5,484 bases of DNA from Desulfobacteraceae bacterium. GTDB taxonomy: Bacteria; Desulfobacterota; Desulfobacteria; Desulfobacterales; SURF-7. Position numbers and translations under genes: made by a program. The stretch lies in NCBI GenBank assembly GCA_030619585.1, contig JAUXBD010000131.1, positions 1-5,484 on the forward strand, read 5' to 3'. Shown here piece by piece: positions 4,939-5,484 of the stretch (position 1 is the stretch's first letter; each line of letters starts with the position of its first letter). Below the pieces are notes generated by a model, which did no database searches, was not told the DNA's origin, and saw only the letters and a list, made by a program, of their open reading frames with translations.

Positions 4939-5484
4939 ATGGATGATAGTAAAAGAAAGATCATAAACCTTGAGGGTATATCATTTGGATATCCGGGAAG
5001 TGGCGCTAATATCATTAACAACCTTGACCTTCAGCTTTTTAAGGGAGAACGGATAGGCCTTATAGCGCCTAACGGAAGCGGTAAGACCACCCTTATTCAT
5101 ATTATCATGGGACTTTTAAAACCTCTGGCCGGGAATATTGAGATTTTTGGGGAAAATGTTTGCACGGAAAAGGATTTTGAAAAAGTCCGCCGGAGGATTG
5201 GCCTTTTATTTCAGGATGCTGATGACCAGTTGTTCAGCCCCACAGTGTTGGAAGATGTTGCTTTCGGACCTTTAAACCTTGGAAAATCAAAGGAAGCGGC
5301 GATAGATATCTCCTGCAAGACCCTTGATCTTCTAGGGCTTGCCGGTTTTGAGGATAGGGTGACTTTCAAATTATCAGGCGGTGAAAAGAGGCTTGTCTCC
5401 CTTGCAACTATCCTTGCCATGGAACCTGATGCCCTGCTTCTTGATGAACCTACAACCGGTCTGGACAACAGTACAAAAACAAAA
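4939..5484 (+). CDS. cbiO: ECF cobalt/nickel transporter, ATP-binding subunit CbiO, 3' end missing
   Basis: This is the cytoplasmic ATPase that powers the CbiMQO complex. I translated it by hand from the ATG at 4939: 182 codons are open to the window end, out of about 270-280 usual. Motifs are the A-loop aromatic FGYP (16-19), Walker A APNGSGKTT (43-51) with Lys49, Q-loop LLFQDADDQLF (89-99) with Gln92, PTVLEDVAFGPLNLG (101-115) typical of ECF ATPases, signature LSGGEKR (145-151), Walker B ALLLDEP (165-171) with Glu170, and D-loop TGLD (173-176). The H-loop lies beyond the window. The first Walker A residue is Ala rather than the usual Gly. Spacing of 3 bases from cbiQ implies translational coupling. 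No strong Shine-Dalgarno match precedes the ATG; GGAG at 4923-4926 is 12 bases away. Confidence 0.95.
   Translation, partial: MDDSKRKIINLEGISFGYPGSGANIINNLDLQLFKGERIGLIAPNGSGKTTLIHIIMGLLKPLAGNIEIFGENVCTEKDFEKVRRRIGLLFQDADDQLFSPTVLEDVAFGPLNLGKSKEAAIDISCKTLDLLGLAGFEDRVTFKLSGGEKRLVSLATILAMEPDALLLDEPTTGLDNSTKTK

Noticed and set aside
5211..5468. Minus-strand frame at the right end
   Set aside because: Antisense to cbiO, which shows Q-loop, signature and Walker B motifs over the same bases.

Overview
The window is chromosomal DNA from an AT-leaning Gram-negative bacterium. The protein style suggests a deltaproteobacterium, probably a sulfate reducer of the Desulfobacterales type. That placement is inferred from family resemblance and gene order, not from a marker gene. 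It carries three blocks.

Left (1-1600, minus strand): hemC followed by hemD. These genes turn porphobilinogen into hydroxymethylbilane and then uroporphyrinogen III, the common precursor of heme, siroheme and cobalamin. hemD begins at a TTG codon, reads antisense through the start of the window, and loses its 3' end at base 1. Bases 1600-1946 are a non-coding divergent spacer holding a good sigma70-type promoter for the next gene.

Middle (1947-3099): a complete YfcE/MJ0936-type metallophosphodiesterase on the plus strand, then about 680 bases with no obvious long gene. This spacer is not featureless. It holds tandem A-rich decamers, a strong minus-strand intrinsic terminator, a nested hairpin with a T-run, a possible 31-codon minus-strand ORF with a good ribosome binding site, and a REP-like twin hairpin whose arms differ by a compensatory base pair.

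Right (3100-5484, plus strand): an ECF-type cobalt/nickel uptake operon. The order is cbiM (substrate-binding membrane subunit), a broken or split NikL/CbiL-like auxiliary gene in two pieces, cbiQ (transmembrane coupling subunit), and cbiO (ATPase, cut by the window end). Spacing is tight throughout. The auxiliary gene is the anomaly. Its first piece has a signal peptide and a mature N-terminal His. Its second piece, in another frame, has the family's C-terminal helix plus membrane anchor. The middle domain is missing. An A8-G9 homopolymer tract forms its ribosome binding site.

Together, imported cobalt could feed cobalamin made from the uroporphyrinogen III supplied by hemC and hemD. However, no B12 riboswitch is visible before cbiM, so nickel remains possible as the substrate.
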